NCBI GenBank assembly: GCA_910586255.1
Contig: CAJUHR010000008.1
Span: 1 to 64,000, forward strand
Length of the DNA stretch: 64,000 nucleotides
Direction: 5' to 3'
Origin: an uncultured Lachnospiraceae bacterium
Lineage (GTDB): Bacteria; Bacillota; Clostridia; Lachnospirales; Lachnospiraceae
Shown here one piece after another: positions 24,772 through 33,499 of this stretch; the stretch's first letter is position 1, and every line of letters starts with the position of its first letter. The translations under genes and the position numbers were made by a program. The notes under the pieces are model-generated. The model saw only the letters and a list, made by a program, of their open reading frames with translations. It made no database searches and was not told the origin of the DNA.

Positions 24772-25605
24772 ATGATTGAGTTAGGGAAGATTCAAAAGCT
24801 GGTGGTCCAGAGAGAAAAGAGTTTTGGTGTGTATCTGGGGGAGGCGGGAGACGAGACAAGCTCGGTGCTCCTTCCCAAAAAGCAGGTTCCGGAGGGAACA
24901 AAGCTTGGTGATACATTACAGGTTTTTATCTACAAGGATTCGGAGGACCGGCTGATAGCAACTACTGGAACCCCGAAGCTTGAGGTAGGTCAGGTAGCAG
25001 TCCTGCAGGTGAAGGATGTGGCAAAGGTGGGGGCGTTTTTGGACATGGGTCTGGAGAAGGATTTACTGCTCCCTTTTAAAGAACAGAATCATAAGGTTCA
25101 GGAAGGAGAGATGTGCCTGGTGGCCTTGTATGTGGACAAGAGCCGGCGTCTGGCTGCCACCATGAATGTATATTCCTATATGAGTGCCGAATCTCCTTAT
25201 AAGAAAGATGACCGTATTACGGGTACGATCTATGAAATCAATGAAAATCTGGGAGCCTTTGTGGCAGTCGATAACCAATATTACGGATTGATCCCCAAAA
25301 GAGAGATGTACGGGGACTTTCACCCCGGAGACATTGTGGAGGCGCGGGTTGTCAAGGTAAGAGAAGACGGCAAGCTGGATTTAAGTCCCCGCCAGAAGGC
25401 CTATATGCAGATGGATACGGACGCGGAGCTGGTTATGAAGGCAGTGGAGGAGTTTGACGGTGTTCTGCCCTTCAATGACAAGGCCAGGCCGGAGACGATT
25501 TTGCGGGAGATGAAGATGAGCAAGAATGCGTTCAAGCGCGCTGTAGGGCGGCTTTTGAAGGAAGGCAGAATCCGGATTACGGAAAAGACCATTGAACGGA
25601 TATAA
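24772..25605 (+). CDS. S1-domain RNA-binding protein, CvfB-like
   Basis: A 277-residue protein with three S1-like repeats: 1-65 (LVVQREKSFGVYLGE), 70-135 (VAVLQVKDVAKVGAFLDMGLEKDLL) and 150-215 (GTIYEINENLGAFVAV, then HPGDIVEARVVKVREDGKLDLS), and a C-terminal winged helix (about 222-277: FNDKARPETILREMKMSKNAFKRAVGRLL). That order is diagnostic of CvfB/YitL, a virulence and RNA-stability regulator in S. aureus. ATG 24772 follows GTGAGAG; an earlier in-frame GTG has no site. It overlaps no gene, but the next gene's ribosome site abuts its stop. Confidence 0.88.
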   Translation: MIELGKIQKLVVQREKSFGVYLGEAGDETSSVLLPKKQVPEGTKLGDTLQVFIYKDSEDRLIATTGTPKLEVGQVAVLQVKDVAKVGAFLDMGLEKDLLLPFKEQNHKVQEGEMCLVALYVDKSRRLAATMNVYSYMSAESPYKKDDRITGTIYEINENLGAFVAVDNQYYGLIPKREMYGDFHPGDIVEARVVKVREDGKLDLSPRQKAYMQMDTDAELVMKAVEEFDGVLPFNDKARPETILREMKMSKNAFKRAVGRLLKEGRIRITEKTIERI

Positions 25606-25618
25606 CAGGAGGATTGTT

Positions 25619-26203
25619 TTGGACACGATCGAATATTATAATAAGTATGCAGCAAAGATTTTTGAGGATACGGCAGAGCTGGATATGGAAAAGCTGCGCC
25701 AGAAATTCTTAAAATACCTGGAAGAGGGCGACACCATTCTGGATCTGGGATGCGGATCCGGCAGGGACAGTCTGGCATTTTATGAGCAGGGCTATGATGT
25801 GACCCCCTTAGATGCTTCCGAGGAGATGTGTAAGCTGGCAGAGATACATACGGGTATTGAGGTACTGCATATGTCCTATGAGGACATGGAGTTTGACGAG
25901 GTGTTCGATGGTGTCTGGGGCTGTGGGGCCCTGATCCATGTGCCTGAGAAGGAGCTGGAGGACATTTTGGAGCGGGTCATTGATGCCATGTGCCAGGGAG
26001 GGATTCTGTTCTTGTCTTTTAGGGAGGGAGACTTTGAGGGCTTTCAGGGAGAGCAGTATTTCTGCGACTATACGGAAGAAAAGCTGGAGAGGATCCTTAA
26101 GGAGACCGGGCGTCTTGAGGTAAAGAAGCTTTGGACCGGGGCCGGCCAAAGCCGCAATACGGATGATTCCTGGGTAAATGTTCTGGCAAAGAAGATATCA
26201 TGA
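25619..26203 (+). CDS. Class I SAM-dependent methyltransferase
   Basis: A 194-residue Rossmann methyltransferase. Motif I ILDLGCGSGRDSLAF (about 40-54), acidic post-I VTPLDAS, motif II-like FDGVWGCGALIHVPEKEL, and GGILFLSFREG are clear. The substrate is unknown; relatives include small-molecule and tellurite-type methylases. The start chosen is TTG 25619, 6 nt after AGGAGG; an upstream ATG (25592) would overlap the CvfB gene and place the ribosome site inside the frame. Cotranscribed with the CvfB gene. Confidence 0.82.
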   Translation: MDTIEYYNKYAAKIFEDTAELDMEKLRQKFLKYLEEGDTILDLGCGSGRDSLAFYEQGYDVTPLDASEEMCKLAEIHTGIEVLHMSYEDMEFDEVFDGVWGCGALIHVPEKELEDILERVIDAMCQGGILFLSFREGDFEGFQGEQYFCDYTEEKLERILKETGRLEVKKLWTGAGQSRNTDDSWVNVLAKKIS

Positions 26204-26587
26204 GGAAACTCCTTTCGATTTCCGGCAGATACAGGAGAAATTGTGTTGTTTTCGGAGGAATATATACAAGAAACCCCATATCTTGTTGGGCATGATTCAC
26301 AAGTTTTTATTTTAACAAATCAGCAGAAGTCAGATTTTTGTGAAGATTTATAAAGTTGAACAGAAAAAGCGGGGGCATGTGAACCCGCTTTTGTAATTTT
26401 AAGCACTTTTTTTTACAGATAGGCAGAAGTGACAAAATCAAAAAAGTGTTTTTGGTGATTTGCCATATGGCGAAATGATTCCGGTTATTGTATGATAACC
26501 TAAGTAACAGGAGCGGGACCGGTAGGGAATGTCCGGCCATCTCCCATATTAAACATAAGAACTTAATTGATCAGGAGGAAAGAAAGT
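26204..26587. other. 384-bp intergenic region without a gene
   Basis: AT-rich. Contains the terminator at 26365-26392, an imperfect inverted pair AGCACTTTTTTT (about 26402) / AAAAAAGTGTTT (about 26442), the palindrome TTGCCATATGGCGAA (26459-26473) and a TATGAT element near 26490, presumably the promoter region of the ABC ATPase gene. No convincing -35 and no small ORF with a ribosome site. Confidence 0.5.
26365..26392 (+). terminator. Intrinsic terminator after the methyltransferase gene
   Basis: Stem AAAAGCGGG/CCCGCTTTT (26365-26373, 26384-26392) with a 10-nt loop. Confidence 0.75.
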
Positions 26588-27700
26588 ATGGCTAGTCTGT
26601 CACTGAGAAATGTAACAAAATCGTATCCTAACGGTTTCGTAGCGGTAAAGGATTTCAACCTGGAGATCGCAGATAAAGAGTTTATCATTTTTGTAGGACC
26701 GTCCGGATGCGGTAAGTCTACCACCCTTCGTATGGTAGCTGGCCTGGAGGATATTTCCTCTGGTGAGCTGTATATTGACGGAAAGCTGGTTAATGATGTG
26801 GAGCCTAAGGACAGAGATATCGCCATGGTATTCCAGAACTACGCTCTGTATCCTCATATGTCTGTATATGACAATATGGCATTTGGACTGAAGCTGAGAA
26901 AGGTTCCCAAGGATGAGATCGATAAGCTGGTTCAGGAGGCTGCAAGAATCCTTGACTTGTCTCATCTGTTAGACCGTAAGCCCAAGGCTCTGTCCGGTGG
27001 TCAGAGACAGCGTGTGGCTATGGGCCGTGCTATCGTGCGTAACCCCAAGGTATTTTTGATGGACGAGCCGCTGTCCAACCTGGATGCAAAGCTGAGAGGA
27101 CAGATGCGTATTGAGATCTCCAAGCTTCATCAGAGACTGCAGGCCACCATTATCTACGTAACTCATGATCAGACCGAGGCTATGACTCTGGGTACCAGAA
27201 TCGTTGTTATGAAGGACGGTATCGTTCAGCAGGTGGATTCTCCCCAGAATCTGTACGACAAGCCCTGCAATAAGTTCGTTGCCGGATTTATCGGCGCTCC
27301 TCAGATGAACCTGGTAGACGCTACCGTAGGCAAGGCCGGCGGCGGCATTACCCTGACCTTTGACGGCAATACCATTACCCTGCCGGAGGAGAAGGCAAAG
27401 GTTCTGGAGGCCAAGGGATATGTGGGCAAGGTTGTTACTCTGGGTATTCGTCCCGAGGATCTGCATGATGAGGAAGCTTATTTGAAGGCTTCTCCGGACA
27501 GTGTGTTCTCTGCTACGGTTCGTGTATACGAGCTGCTGGGCGCTGAGGTATATCTGTACTTTGATTTGCAGGAGACCAACTGCACCGCTCGCGTGAATCC
27601 GCGGACAACTGCAAGACCCGGCGACACCATCAAGCTGGCTATGGATCTGAGCAAGGTTCATGTGTTTGACAAGGAGACCGAGCAGATCATCACAAACTAG
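26588..27700 (+). CDS. Carbohydrate ABC transporter ATPase (MsmK/UgpC/MalK family)
   Basis: A 370-residue ATPase. Walker A GPSGCGKST (about 37-45), Q-loop MVFQNYALYPHM, signature LSGGQRQRVAMGRAI, Walker B VFLMDEPLSNLDAK, switch YVTHDQTEA, and a C-terminal TOBE/OB regulatory domain (about 240-370) with GIRPEDL. No permease or binding protein is adjacent; in Gram-positive bacteria such orphan MsmK-type ATPases energise several sugar importers. ATG 26588 has AGGAGG upstream. The codon choice (CTGTAT, ATCGTT, GGTAAG) is more biased than neighbours, suggesting high expression. A strong terminator follows. Confidence 0.92.
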   Translation: MASLSLRNVTKSYPNGFVAVKDFNLEIADKEFIIFVGPSGCGKSTTLRMVAGLEDISSGELYIDGKLVNDVEPKDRDIAMVFQNYALYPHMSVYDNMAFGLKLRKVPKDEIDKLVQEAARILDLSHLLDRKPKALSGGQRQRVAMGRAIVRNPKVFLMDEPLSNLDAKLRGQMRIEISKLHQRLQATIIYVTHDQTEAMTLGTRIVVMKDGIVQQVDSPQNLYDKPCNKFVAGFIGAPQMNLVDATVGKAGGGITLTFDGNTITLPEEKAKVLEAKGYVGKVVTLGIRPEDLHDEEAYLKASPDSVFSATVRVYELLGAEVYLYFDLQETNCTARVNPRTTARPGDTIKLAMDLSKVHVFDKETEQIITN

Positions 27701-27741
27701 AAGATGTCCCCCGTGAATACTAACAATTATTGTAAATTTAT

Positions 27742-27776
27742 GCAAGCGAGTATCACTACTCGCTTGCTTTTTTTTT
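27742..27776 (+). terminator. Intrinsic terminator after the ABC ATPase gene
   Basis: Stem GCAAGCGAGTA/TACTCGCTTGC (27742-27752, 27757-27767), TCAC loop and nine T. Confidence 0.95.
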
Positions 27777-27915
27777 CACTTTGCATTAAGATATATGATA
27801 AGGTGATTGATAGCTGTCTTTCTGATTCGTTGAAAAGGTAATTTAAATATCCGGATAGCCACAATCGGAAGGGACAGTTGGGTAATGACGAATAATCGAA
27901 GAAGGAGCGTGTGAC

Positions 27916-29004
27916 ATGATATCAAATCAGATTCTTCAGACAACCATTGAGGGTTTGAAGGGAATTACCAGAATTGACCTTTGTATCTGTGATACAGAAG
28001 GAAAGGTGCTCGCCTCGACATTTCCGGAGGCGGAAGAATATGAAAGCTCCATCCTGTCTTTTGTGGACTCACCGGCAGACAGCCAGGTGATTCAGGGATA
28101 TCAGTTTTTTAAGGTGTTTGATGAGCATCAGTTGGAATACATTTTGTTGGCCAGAGGCGGTAGCGATGATGTATATATGGTAGGGAAGCTGGCGGCATTT
28201 CAGGTTCAGAATTTGTTGGTGGCTTATAAGGAGAGGTTTGATAAAGACAATTTTATCAAGAACCTGCTTCTTGACAATCTGCTGCTGGTAGATATCTACA
28301 ACCGGGCAAAGAAGCTTCATATTGAGACCAATGTGCGGCGGGTGGTATTCCTCATTGAGACCAAGCACGAGAAGGATGTGAACGCGTTGGAGACCGTGCG
28401 CAGCCTGTTCGCCGCCAAGACCAAGGACTTTATCACTGCTGTGGATGAGAAGAATATCATTCTGGTGAAGGAGTTAAAGCCCACAGAGGATTACGGAGAT
28501 CTGGAAAAGACTGCCAATATGATTCTGGATATGCTGAACACGGAGGCCATGACTAAAGTGCATGTGTCCTTTGGCACCATTGTCGGTGATATCAAGGAGG
28601 TGTCCCGGTCCTACAAGGAAGCCAAGATGGCCCTGGATGTGGGCAAGATTTTCTACAGCGGCAAGAATGTGGTGGCCTACAGCAATTTGGGAATTGGCCG
28701 CCTGATCTATCAGCTTCCGTTGCCCCTTTGCCGGATGTTTATCCGGGAGGTGTTTGAGAACAAGTCTCCCGATGATTTTGATGAGGAGACGCTGGCCACC
28801 ATCAACAAATTTTTCGAGAACAGCCTGAATGTGTCAGAGACCTCCAGACAGCTTTACATCCACCGGAATACCCTGGTGTACCGGCTGGACAAGCTGCAAA
28901 AGAGCACGGGTCTGGATCTGAGGGTGTTTGAGGATGCCATCACATTTAAAATTGCGCTCATGGTGGTAAAATATATGAAGTACATGGAAAATCAAGATTT
29001 TTAG
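27916..29004 (+). CDS. CdaR/PucR-family transcriptional regulator
   Basis: A 362-residue regulator. The N-terminal half (1-130) looks like a sensory domain (IDLCICDTEGKVLAST, VYMVGKLAAFQVQNLLVAY), the middle is a GGDEF-like PucR/CdaR block with VSFGTIVGDIKEVSRSYKEAKMALDVG, and the C-terminus is the HTH_30 domain NSLNVSETSRQLYIHRNTLVYRLDKLQKSTGLDL. In E. coli CdaR controls sugar-diacid (glucarate/galactarate) genes. It sits next to the orphan sugar ATPase but is separated by a terminator; its targets are unknown. GAAGGAG precedes the ATG. Confidence 0.88.
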   Translation: MISNQILQTTIEGLKGITRIDLCICDTEGKVLASTFPEAEEYESSILSFVDSPADSQVIQGYQFFKVFDEHQLEYILLARGGSDDVYMVGKLAAFQVQNLLVAYKERFDKDNFIKNLLLDNLLLVDIYNRAKKLHIETNVRRVVFLIETKHEKDVNALETVRSLFAAKTKDFITAVDEKNIILVKELKPTEDYGDLEKTANMILDMLNTEAMTKVHVSFGTIVGDIKEVSRSYKEAKMALDVGKIFYSGKNVVAYSNLGIGRLIYQLPLPLCRMFIREVFENKSPDDFDEETLATINKFFENSLNVSETSRQLYIHRNTLVYRLDKLQKSTGLDLRVFEDAITFKIALMVVKYMKYMENQDF

Positions 29005-29034
29005 GAGAAGATGATCTAAGGGTGTAACAGTTTG

Positions 29035-29069
29035 GATAGTCCGGGAAGGATGGTTCTCCCCGGGCTATC
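29035..29069 (+). terminator. Hairpin after the CdaR-like gene
   Basis: Eleven-base-pair stem GATAGTCCGGG/CCCGGGCTATC with one G-T pair, 13-nt loop, only two T after it. Probable weak terminator ahead of ftsE. Confidence 0.5.
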
Positions 29070-29122
29070 TTGCCCTTAAGCGGTTCAGGAACAAGTGTCT
29101 GGATCGTATTCAGAGGATAATC

Positions 29123-29821
29123 ATGATAGAAATATTGGATGTTTGTAAGACATATGGAACGGGAAACAAGGCTCTGAGGGATATAGACATTACCATTGAG
29201 GACGGGGAATTTGTGTTTATTATGGGGCGCAGCGGTTCGGGTAAGACCACACTCCTCAGACTTTTGGTCAAGGAGGAAGAGCCGACCTCAGGGGAGATTA
29301 TTGTAAACGGACAAGAGCTGTGGAGAATGCCCCGAAGGCATGTTCCCAGATACCGCAGGACCCTGGGAATCGTGTTTCAGGATTTCCGGCTGTTAAAGGA
29401 CAGAAATGTGTTTGAAAATGTGGCCTTTGCCCAGAGAGTGGTGGGGGCTTCCTCCCGGGCTATCCGGGAGTCGGTTCCGGAGATCCTAAAGCTGGTGGGA
29501 TTGTCTGCCAAGTATAAATCCCTGCCTCAGCATCTGTCCGGAGGGGAGCAGCAGCGGGTGGCTATTGCCCGGGCGCTGATTAACCGCCCGGAGGTGCTTT
29601 TGGCGGATGAGCCTACAGGCAATCTGGATTATCAGAACGCGGTTGAGATCATGGAGCTTTTATGGGATATCAATCAGATGGGGACCACGGTGGTGGTGGT
29701 CACCCACAGTCAGGAGCTGGTCAATTTAACGGGCGGCCGGGTGATTACCCTGGACAGAGGACAGATTGTCAGTGATGATTACAGCCGCGGACGGCAAGAT
29801 AAGGGACGGATTCAGGAATGA
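29123..29821 (+). CDS. ftsE: Cell division ATP-binding protein FtsE
   Basis: A 232-residue ABC ATPase: Walker A GRSGSGKTT, FtsE-type RRTLGIVFQDFRLLKDR, signature LSGGEQQRVAIARALI, Walker B VLLADEPTGNLD. With FtsX it forms a mechanotransmitting complex that activates periplasmic or extracellular peptidoglycan hydrolases at the septum. Its stop overlaps the ftsX ATG by 4 nt. The downstream hydrolase gene supports the FtsEX assignment over a generic lipoprotein exporter. Confidence 0.93.
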   Translation: MIEILDVCKTYGTGNKALRDIDITIEDGEFVFIMGRSGSGKTTLLRLLVKEEEPTSGEIIVNGQELWRMPRRHVPRYRRTLGIVFQDFRLLKDRNVFENVAFAQRVVGASSRAIRESVPEILKLVGLSAKYKSLPQHLSGGEQQRVAIARALINRPEVLLADEPTGNLDYQNAVEIMELLWDINQMGTTVVVVTHSQELVNLTGGRVITLDRGQIVSDDYSRGRQDKGRIQE

Positions 29822-30726
29822 GGATTAGTGTGTTTTGGTACTGTTTGAAGCAGGGAATAAAAAATATATTCAAAAATATTTGGTTTTCCCTGGCATCGGT
29901 GGCAACAATTTCCGCCAGTGTTTTTTTGTTTTGCCTGTTTTTTTCTATACTTACCAATATACAGTTTATGGTGAAAAATATGGAAAGTACGGTGGGAATC
30001 ACCGTATTGTTTGATGAGGGGCTTGGCGAGACGGATATTTTGGCCCTGGGAGCAGCTATCGGCGGGCGCGGTGAGATTCGGGAGATGACTTACATATCTC
30101 CTCAGGAAGCCTGGGATTCCTTTCAGTCGGATTATTTCGCCGGCCATGAGGAGCTGGCAGCCGGCTTTGCCCAGGACAATCCTCTGGCCGGCTCTGCAAG
30201 CTACGAGATTCATCTCTGGGATATATCCTCCCAGAACGAGATTGTAACGTGGCTGCAGGGGCTGGAGGGCGTGCGTCAGGTGAACTATTCCAACACGATT
30301 GTGGAGGGATTTTTGAGCTTTAACCGGGTGGTGGGGCTTTTGTCCCTGGTGATCACCGGAGTCCTGCTTTTGGTGGCTATGTTCCTGATCAGTAATACCA
30401 TCTCCGTGGCTGCGGCGTTCCGCAGGCAGGAAAGCCAGATCATGCGCCTGATCGGGGCCACGAATTTTATGATCCGGGCGCCTTTTATTGTGGAGGGAGT
30501 GGTGATTGGTCTGATCGGAGCAGGGATTCCTCTGGCAGGGATTTATGTGCTGTATACCCGCTGTGTGATTTACCTGACCGAGCGTTTTTCCATCTTATCC
30601 GGTGTTGTTAAGTTCCTTCCCATGGAAGAGCTCTATCCGGCGATGACGGCCGTGGCCATGGGCCTGGGAGTGGGAATCGGATTTTTCGGAAGCTTTTTTA
30701 CCATTCGCAAATATCTGAAGGTGTAG
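29818..30726 (+). CDS. ftsX: Cell division permease-like protein FtsX
   Basis: A 302-residue membrane protein: N-terminal IKNIFKNIWFSLASVATISASVF, one TM helix, an extracellular domain (about 45-165), then three TM helices in the FtsX/MacB block with RQESQIMRLIGATNFMIRAPFIVEG. Four-helix topology with one large outer loop is typical. The loop is the docking site for the hydrolase made by the next gene. Overlaps ftsE by 4 nt; the hydrolase starts 10 nt later. Confidence 0.92.
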   Translation: MRISVFWYCLKQGIKNIFKNIWFSLASVATISASVFLFCLFFSILTNIQFMVKNMESTVGITVLFDEGLGETDILALGAAIGGRGEIREMTYISPQEAWDSFQSDYFAGHEELAAGFAQDNPLAGSASYEIHLWDISSQNEIVTWLQGLEGVRQVNYSNTIVEGFLSFNRVVGLLSLVITGVLLLVAMFLISNTISVAAAFRRQESQIMRLIGATNFMIRAPFIVEGVVIGLIGAGIPLAGIYVLYTRCVIYLTERFSILSGVVKFLPMEELYPAMTAVAMGLGVGIGFFGSFFTIRKYLKV

Positions 30727-30736
30727 GTGGCGGCAT

Positions 30737-31975
30737 ATGACAGGGAAAATTACAGGCGCCAGGTGTCTGGAAGGGAAAAAGGGACGGTTTTGGATAATCT
30801 GCCTTCTGGCGGCAAGCCTCTTTGTGTTGGCGGTAAGCCCGGCTTATGCCACCAAAAAGGATGTGGAGGACGCCAAAAAAAAGGCCAGCAGCCTGGCAGA
30901 GGAAAAGAAGAAGGTGGAGGCCGCCTTGAAAAAGCTGGAGGGATTAAAGCAGGACGCGGTTGCCTATGTAAAGGAGCTGGATGCCAGTCTCAATATACTG
31001 GAGGAAGAGCTGGAGGAGTTAGGAGAACAGATCACCGCCAAGGAGGAGGATATCCAGGCGGCAGGGCAGGAGCTTGACCTGGCAAAGAAGGTGGAGGCAG
31101 AGCAGTATGAGGCCATGAAGCTCCGCATAAAATATATGTATGAGCAGGGAAAAACCAGTTATATTGACATGCTGTTTCAGTCGGAGAATATGGTGCAGCT
31201 GATGAACCGGGCAGAGTATATTCAGAAAATTTCCCAGTACGACCGGAAGAAAATGGATGAGTATGTACTGGCAAAGGAGGCAGTGGAGGCCTGGGAGGCC
31301 CGGCTGAACAAAGAGCATGAAGAGCTTTTGGGGTTTAAGGAGCAGACAGAGGCGAAGCATCAGTCGGTCGAGGTGCTTCTTGACAAAAAGAATCAGGAGC
31401 TGAAGAATTTTGAGAGCCAGATTGACAGGGCTCAGGGGCAGATCAGTGAGTATGAGAGGGATATTCAGGCCCAGGAGAACAAGGTAAAGCAGCTGGAGGC
31501 TGAGATAAAGCGGAAGGAGGAGGAAGCCAGGAGGGCGGCAGAAGCGGCGGGAAAGACGTATAATACGGTCAGTCTTGGGAATATTAGGTTTATATGGCCC
31601 TGTCCTGCCAGCGGCCGGATCACATCCGGATTCGGTTCCCGCACTTCACCAATAGAAGGCGCCTCCACCAACCATCAGGGCATTGATATTGGCGCGGCCT
31701 CCGGCAGCGGGATTTTGGCTGCTGCTTCCGGTACGGTAGTGATTGCTACATACAGCTACTCGGCAGGGAATTATGTTATGATCAATCATGGCGGCGGGAT
31801 TTACACGGTGTACATGCATTGTTCTCAGCTGCTGGTTTCGGAGGGACAGTCTGTCATTCAGGGACAGACCATTGCCAAGGTGGGATCCACCGGGTATTCC
31901 ACCGGCCCGCACCTTCATTTTGGCATCCGGGCAGACGGAAAGTATGTAAACCCTGGCAAGTATGTCAGTCCATAA
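30737..31975 (+). CDS. Coiled-coil M23 peptidoglycan hydrolase (PcsB/EnvC-like)
   Basis: A 412-residue secreted protein. Signal peptide to about 36 (IICLLAASLFVLAVSPAYA), long coiled coil (about 38-265, rich in K/E/L heptads such as LEEELEELGEQITAKEEDI) and a C-terminal LytM/M23 domain with HQGIDIGAA and HLHFG, so the zinc ligands are present and the enzyme should be active. The coiled coil is the FtsX-binding part in PcsB and EnvC. Gene order ftsE-ftsX-hydrolase argues that it is the effector of FtsEX at the division site. Confidence 0.9.
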   Translation: MTGKITGARCLEGKKGRFWIICLLAASLFVLAVSPAYATKKDVEDAKKKASSLAEEKKKVEAALKKLEGLKQDAVAYVKELDASLNILEEELEELGEQITAKEEDIQAAGQELDLAKKVEAEQYEAMKLRIKYMYEQGKTSYIDMLFQSENMVQLMNRAEYIQKISQYDRKKMDEYVLAKEAVEAWEARLNKEHEELLGFKEQTEAKHQSVEVLLDKKNQELKNFESQIDRAQGQISEYERDIQAQENKVKQLEAEIKRKEEEARRAAEAAGKTYNTVSLGNIRFIWPCPASGRITSGFGSRTSPIEGASTNHQGIDIGAASGSGILAAASGTVVIATYSYSAGNYVMINHGGGIYTVYMHCSQLLVSEGQSVIQGQTIAKVGSTGYSTGPHLHFGIRADGKYVNPGKYVSP

Positions 31976-32014
31976 AAAGAAACACTAAAATAATACAGAG
32001 AGTAGGAGTTTATT

Positions 32015-33358
32015 GTGGAAAACGAAGTGAGAGCCAAGAGCAAATTTTGGAAGGGTGTACTGGTGGGCTCGCTGGTTACAGCCTTTGCCGGGCTGATTAT
32101 CGTAGGGATTGCTGCGGGAATCAATCTGATCGGCCAGACGGTGATGGACAATCAGGCGCCGATTCAGGTTACGGAGGACAAAAAAGAGCCGGAAAAGCTG
32201 GATTTGGGAAAGGTGAATCAAAAGCTGGAGACCTTAGAACAGCTGGTGGACAGGTATTTTCTGTTTGATGAGAATATAGACCAAGAACAGATGGAGGCCG
32301 GAATCTATCAGGGCATGTTGTCCGGTCTTGAGGATCCGTACACCGTATATTACACCAGAGAGGAGTACGAATCGCTCACAGAGGAGACGGAAGGAGTTTA
32401 CTGCGGCATCGGCGTGCTGGTAAGCCAGAATATTTCCTCCGGGCTCATCACCGCTATCCGGGTATTTGAGGGCTCCCCGGCGGAGGAGGCCGGTATGAAA
32501 AAGGGCGATATTCTCTACAAGGTAGGGGATGTGGAGACCGCCGAGACGGAGCTGGATGTGCTGGTGCAGCAGGAGATCCGGGGCGAGGAGGGCACCTATG
32601 TGGACATTACGGTTCTCAGAGACGGGGAGATGGTTGACCTGCATATTCAGAGGAGAATCGTGGAGGTGACCACCGTGGAATCCCGGATGCTAGAGGATGA
32701 GACGGGCTATATCATGGTGACCCAGTTTGAGCTGGTGACCGGAGAGCAGTTCAAAACCGCGGTGGATGAGCTTTTGGAACAGGGCATGAAGGGCCTTATC
32801 ATTGATCTGAGAGACAATCCGGGGGGAGTTTTAGACGCGGTGATCGAGATGGCAGCTTATATTCTTCCGGAGGATAAGCTGGATGGGACGATTGTGTCTA
32901 CCTCCGACAAAAACGGCTCCGGAGACAGGTATTACAGTAAAGGCGGAAAAATCTGCTTTAAGTCCGCCTCCGGCCAGGCAGATCCCAGATATCCCAAAAG
33001 GGACGGACACCAGGTGGATATACCGATTGTGGTATTGATGAACGGCAATTCGGCCAGCGCCTCCGAGGTACTTGCCGGGGCTCTTAGAGATTATGGAAGC
33101 GCCAAACTGGTGGGAACCACCTCCTTTGGAAAGGGGATTGTCCAGAGTGTGATCCAGCTGGAGGACGGGTCGGCTATCAAGATGACTACCTCTCACTATT
33201 ACACCCCGGGCGGGGTGGACCTTCACAAGAAGGGATTGGAGCCGGATGTGGAGGTAGAGCAGGAGATTCCTGAGGATTTAAAGGGAGCCTTTGAGATTCC
33301 TCTGGAGAGGGATAATCAGGTGAAGAAGGCCATGGAGGTGCTTAAGGAAGCTTATTGA
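32015..33358 (+). CDS. C-terminal processing protease, S41 family (CtpA-like)
   Basis: A 447-residue membrane-anchored serine protease. One TM helix (about 12-35), a substrate-entry helical region, PDZ domain (about 115-200: GVYCGIGVLV, FEGSPAEEAGMKKGDILYKV) and the S41 catalytic core with LIIDLRDNPGGVLDAV, nucleophile in NGNSASASEVLAGAL and lysine in TTSFGKGIVQ. Start is GTG 32015 with TAGGAG upstream. Placed 39 nt after the hydrolase, it could trim or control it, as CtpA-type proteases do elsewhere. Ends at a strong terminator. Confidence 0.92.
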   Translation: MENEVRAKSKFWKGVLVGSLVTAFAGLIIVGIAAGINLIGQTVMDNQAPIQVTEDKKEPEKLDLGKVNQKLETLEQLVDRYFLFDENIDQEQMEAGIYQGMLSGLEDPYTVYYTREEYESLTEETEGVYCGIGVLVSQNISSGLITAIRVFEGSPAEEAGMKKGDILYKVGDVETAETELDVLVQQEIRGEEGTYVDITVLRDGEMVDLHIQRRIVEVTTVESRMLEDETGYIMVTQFELVTGEQFKTAVDELLEQGMKGLIIDLRDNPGGVLDAVIEMAAYILPEDKLDGTIVSTSDKNGSGDRYYSKGGKICFKSASGQADPRYPKRDGHQVDIPIVVLMNGNSASASEVLAGALRDYGSAKLVGTTSFGKGIVQSVIQLEDGSAIKMTTSHYYTPGGVDLHKKGLEPDVEVEQEIPEDLKGAFEIPLERDNQVKKAMEVLKEAY

Positions 33359-33371
33359 AGCTTTGACAAAG

Positions 33372-33402
33372 AAAAGGCAGGCGCATGTTGCGCCTGCCTT
33401 TT
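33372..33402. terminator. Bidirectional terminator between ctpA-like gene and PTS gene
   Basis: Stem AAAAGGCAGGCGC/GCGCCTGCCTTTT (33372-33384, 33390-33402), 5-nt loop, A-run on one side and T-run on the other, so it can serve both convergent genes. The following 33403-33499 is GC-rich with small hairpins and no gene. Confidence 0.9.
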
Positions 33403-33499
33403 CAGATGGTATGAGAGTACGGCGGGTAGTCACCGCCTCCCACCCGATTGCCCGGCGAGTACACGCTCTAACGGACCCGGCAGAGCTGCTTTTAGCGGA

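Noticed and set aside
33403..33499. GC-rich hairpins between the CtpA-like and PTS genes as an RNA gene
   Set aside because: Only short stems, no tRNA or known RNA features; it is the spacer between convergent genes.
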